Origin: Bacillota bacterium
GTDB taxonomy: Bacteria; Bacillota_I; Bacilli_A; RFN20; CAG-826
Assembly (NCBI GenBank): GCA_023443485.1
Contig: JAEZUH010000017.1
Span: 1 to 24,871, forward strand
Direction: 5' to 3'
DNA length: 24,871 nt
Numbering within the stretch: the first letter of the stretch is position 1; each line of letters starts with the position of its first letter. Shown one piece after another: positions 23,477 through 24,871 of the stretch. The notes under the pieces were generated by a model, which saw only the letters and a program-made list of their open reading frames with translations, did no database searches and had not been told where the DNA came from. The translations under genes were made by a program, and so were the position numbers.

Positions 23477-24757
23477 ATGTTAGATATTAATTTAATTCGT
23501 GAAAATCCTGAGAAAGTAAAAGATGCACTCAAGAAAAAAATGTGGGACGCTGACTTTACTCAGTTGCTTGAATGGGATGCTCAAAAGAAAAACATCATTC
23601 ATTTAGTTGAAGACAATAAAGCGGAAATCAATCGATTGTCCGCCAGTGTTCCTGCGGCCAAAAAAGCCGGTGAAGACATTAGCTTAATATTCGCAAAAGC
23701 AAAGGAAATCGCCACTAAAAACTTAGAAAAAGAAAACGAATTAAAGGAATTAGAAAACAAAATCTTTGACTTCATGTCTGCTCTTCCAAACATTCCTGAT
23801 GATGATTTAGTGGGTGGTGGAAAAGAAAACAACCGAGTTATTCATGTTTCTGGAGAAAAGCCGAAATTCACATTTAAAATTAAAGATCATGTTGAATTAG
23901 CCACTTCTCTTGGACTTGTTGATTACGATCGAGCTAGCAAGATTTCTGGACGGGGTACATGGATTTATACTAATCTAGGCGCACAGTTAGAATGGGCGCT
24001 TATAAACTTCTTTATTTCTGAGCATTTGAAAGACGGCTATGAATTTATACTACTTCCACATTTATTAAATGAACAATCTGGATTCGTCGCTGGACAATTC
24101 CCAAAATTCCGTGAGGATGTGTTTTGGCTAGATGGAGTGGAACCAAAGAAATTTTTACTGCCAACCGCTGAAACTGGGCTTGTCAATCTCCATCGCGATG
24201 AAATTCTCAAAGAAGAAGATTTGCCAAAGAAATATTTCGGTTATACTCCCTGCTATCGTAGAGAAGCCGGATCCTATCGCACCGAAGAAAGAGGAATGAT
24301 TCGTGGTTATCAATTCAACAAAGTTGAAATGGTTCAGTACACCAAACCCGAAGATAGTGACAAGGCATTTGAAGAATTAGTAAATAAAGCAATGTCTCTT
24401 GTCAGTAAATTAGGTCTCCATTTCCATGTCAGCAAACTAGCCGCTGGGGATATTTCCCATTCGATGGCCCGTACCTATGACATTGAAGTTTACATTCCAA
24501 GCATTGATATCTACAAAGAAGTCTCCTCAGCTTCTAACGCTCGAGATTATCAAGCTCGTCGAGGCATGATGCGCTATCGTGATAAGCAAACGAATAAGAC
24601 CAAATATGTTCATACTTTAAATGCTTCTGGGCTGGCAACTTCTCGTATTTTCCCCGCTCTTCTTGAACAATTTCAACAGGCTGATGGGTCGGTCAAAATT
24701 CCGGAAGTTCTCCAACCATTCATGGGTGGATTAAAAGTTTTGAAACCAATTAAATAA
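23477..24757 (+). CDS. serS: seryl-tRNA synthetase
   Basis: Class II aminoacyl-tRNA synthetase charging tRNA-Ser. It has 426 residues, normal length. AGGAGG (23463-23468) lies 8 nt before the ATG, inside the end of the preceding gene. The start MLDINLIRENPEKVKDALKKK is canonical and leads into the tRNA-binding antiparallel coiled coil (about 28-100). The catalytic core has LPTAETGLVNLHRDE, motif 2 CYRREAGSYRTEERGMIRGYQ is at 259 onwards, and EVSSASNARDYQARR follows. Motif 3 reads LNASGLATSR (381-390), where most bacteria have LNGSGLAVGR, so two glycines are replaced. The C-terminal EVLQPFMGG is typical. No T-box leader is possible because the gene follows directly after its neighbour. Confidence 0.97.
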   Translation: MLDINLIRENPEKVKDALKKKMWDADFTQLLEWDAQKKNIIHLVEDNKAEINRLSASVPAAKKAGEDISLIFAKAKEIATKNLEKENELKELENKIFDFMSALPNIPDDDLVGGGKENNRVIHVSGEKPKFTFKIKDHVELATSLGLVDYDRASKISGRGTWIYTNLGAQLEWALINFFISEHLKDGYEFILLPHLLNEQSGFVAGQFPKFREDVFWLDGVEPKKFLLPTAETGLVNLHRDEILKEEDLPKKYFGYTPCYRREAGSYRTEERGMIRGYQFNKVEMVQYTKPEDSDKAFEELVNKAMSLVSKLGLHFHVSKLAAGDISHSMARTYDIEVYIPSIDIYKEVSSASNARDYQARRGMMRYRDKQTNKTKYVHTLNASGLATSRIFPALLEQFQQADGSVKIPEVLQPFMGGLKVLKPIK

Positions 24758-24785
24758 ATTACAAAACATTAAAAGAGACTGCTCA

Positions 24786-24871
24786 TGAACTAGTCAACAA
24801 AAAGTAGACAGTTTATAAAAGCACCTCAATACCCCATGTCGATTCGATATTGATATGGGGTTTTATATTTA
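24786..24871. mobile_element. possible terminal end of an IS3-type insertion sequence (cut by window edge)
   Basis: From 24786 the sequence starts TGAACTAGTCAAC and then reads AAAAAGTAGACAGTTTATAA. This resembles the TG-starting, AAAAGT-TAGACA-containing terminal repeats of IS150-like IS3 elements as I remember them. A strong hairpin lies just inside, as in some IS ends. No transposase codons, partner repeat or target duplication can be seen, because the window stops 85 bases in. Confidence 0.3.
24831..24866 (+). terminator. strong hairpin with T-rich tail downstream of serS
   Basis: ACCCCAT (24831-24837) pairs with ATGGGGT (24855-24861), and the inner segment GTCGAT (24838-24843) pairs with ATTGAT (24849-24854) with two G-U pairs. 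This gives a 13-bp stem, a 5-nt loop and a following TTTATATTTA. It would end transcription from serS, 73 nt after the stop, or act as a read-through block inside an IS end. Confidence 0.7.

Overview
The window is an AT-rich replication-origin region of a low-GC Bacillota. The gene content and the compact, overlapping operons fit the Erysipelotrichales/Acholeplasmatales/RF39-like part of the Bacilli. This placement is inferred from gene order and protein style, not from a phylogeny. TGA is a normal stop (rnpA, yaaA, recF and the glycosyltransferase all end with it), so the Mycoplasma/Spiroplasma code is not used. I found no tRNA, rRNA, CRISPR array, prophage or intact transposase.

Layout. (1) 1-2576, + strand: ppdK, cut by the left edge; it converges on the next operon across a bidirectional terminator. 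(2) 2648-12403, - strand: three transcription blocks reading away from the origin. The one next to the origin is rpmH-rnpA-yidC-jag, ending in a strong hairpin terminator. The next is mnmE-tatD-rnmV-rsmA. The last is ispE-glmU-orf84-glcK, which has its own good promoter 11 nt from the ispE start codon. (3) 12404-13723: divergent promoters, an EamA-type transporter, then the upstream DnaA-box cluster. (4) 13724-16409: dnaA, the dnaA-dnaN spacer carrying DnaA boxes followed by an exact DnaA-trio run, and dnaN with its terminator. (5) 16420-24757, + strand: yaaA-recF-gyrB-gyrA-glycosyltransferase-serS, closely packed and often overlapping. (6) 24758-24871: a short tail with a strong hairpin and a stretch that looks like the end of an IS3-type insertion sequence.

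Together the genes cover replication initiation and topology (dnaA, dnaN, recF, gyrB, gyrA), RNA and ribosome maturation (rnpA, rnmV, rsmA, mnmE, jag, rpmH), membrane insertion (yidC), precursors for isoprenoid and cell wall synthesis (ispE, glmU), and hexose/pyruvate metabolism (glcK, ppdK). Most of it is conserved core.

The points that stand out are: gyrase residues at classical quinolone-resistance positions changed in both subunits; a recognisable origin-unwinding module; two genes (ispE, eamA) whose promoters imply nearly leaderless mRNAs; a small beta-repeat protein coupled to glmU; a YidC predicted to be a lipoprotein with a roughly 250-residue outer domain; and a transporter gene lodged between rpmH and the origin. 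I found no clearly new multi-gene system.
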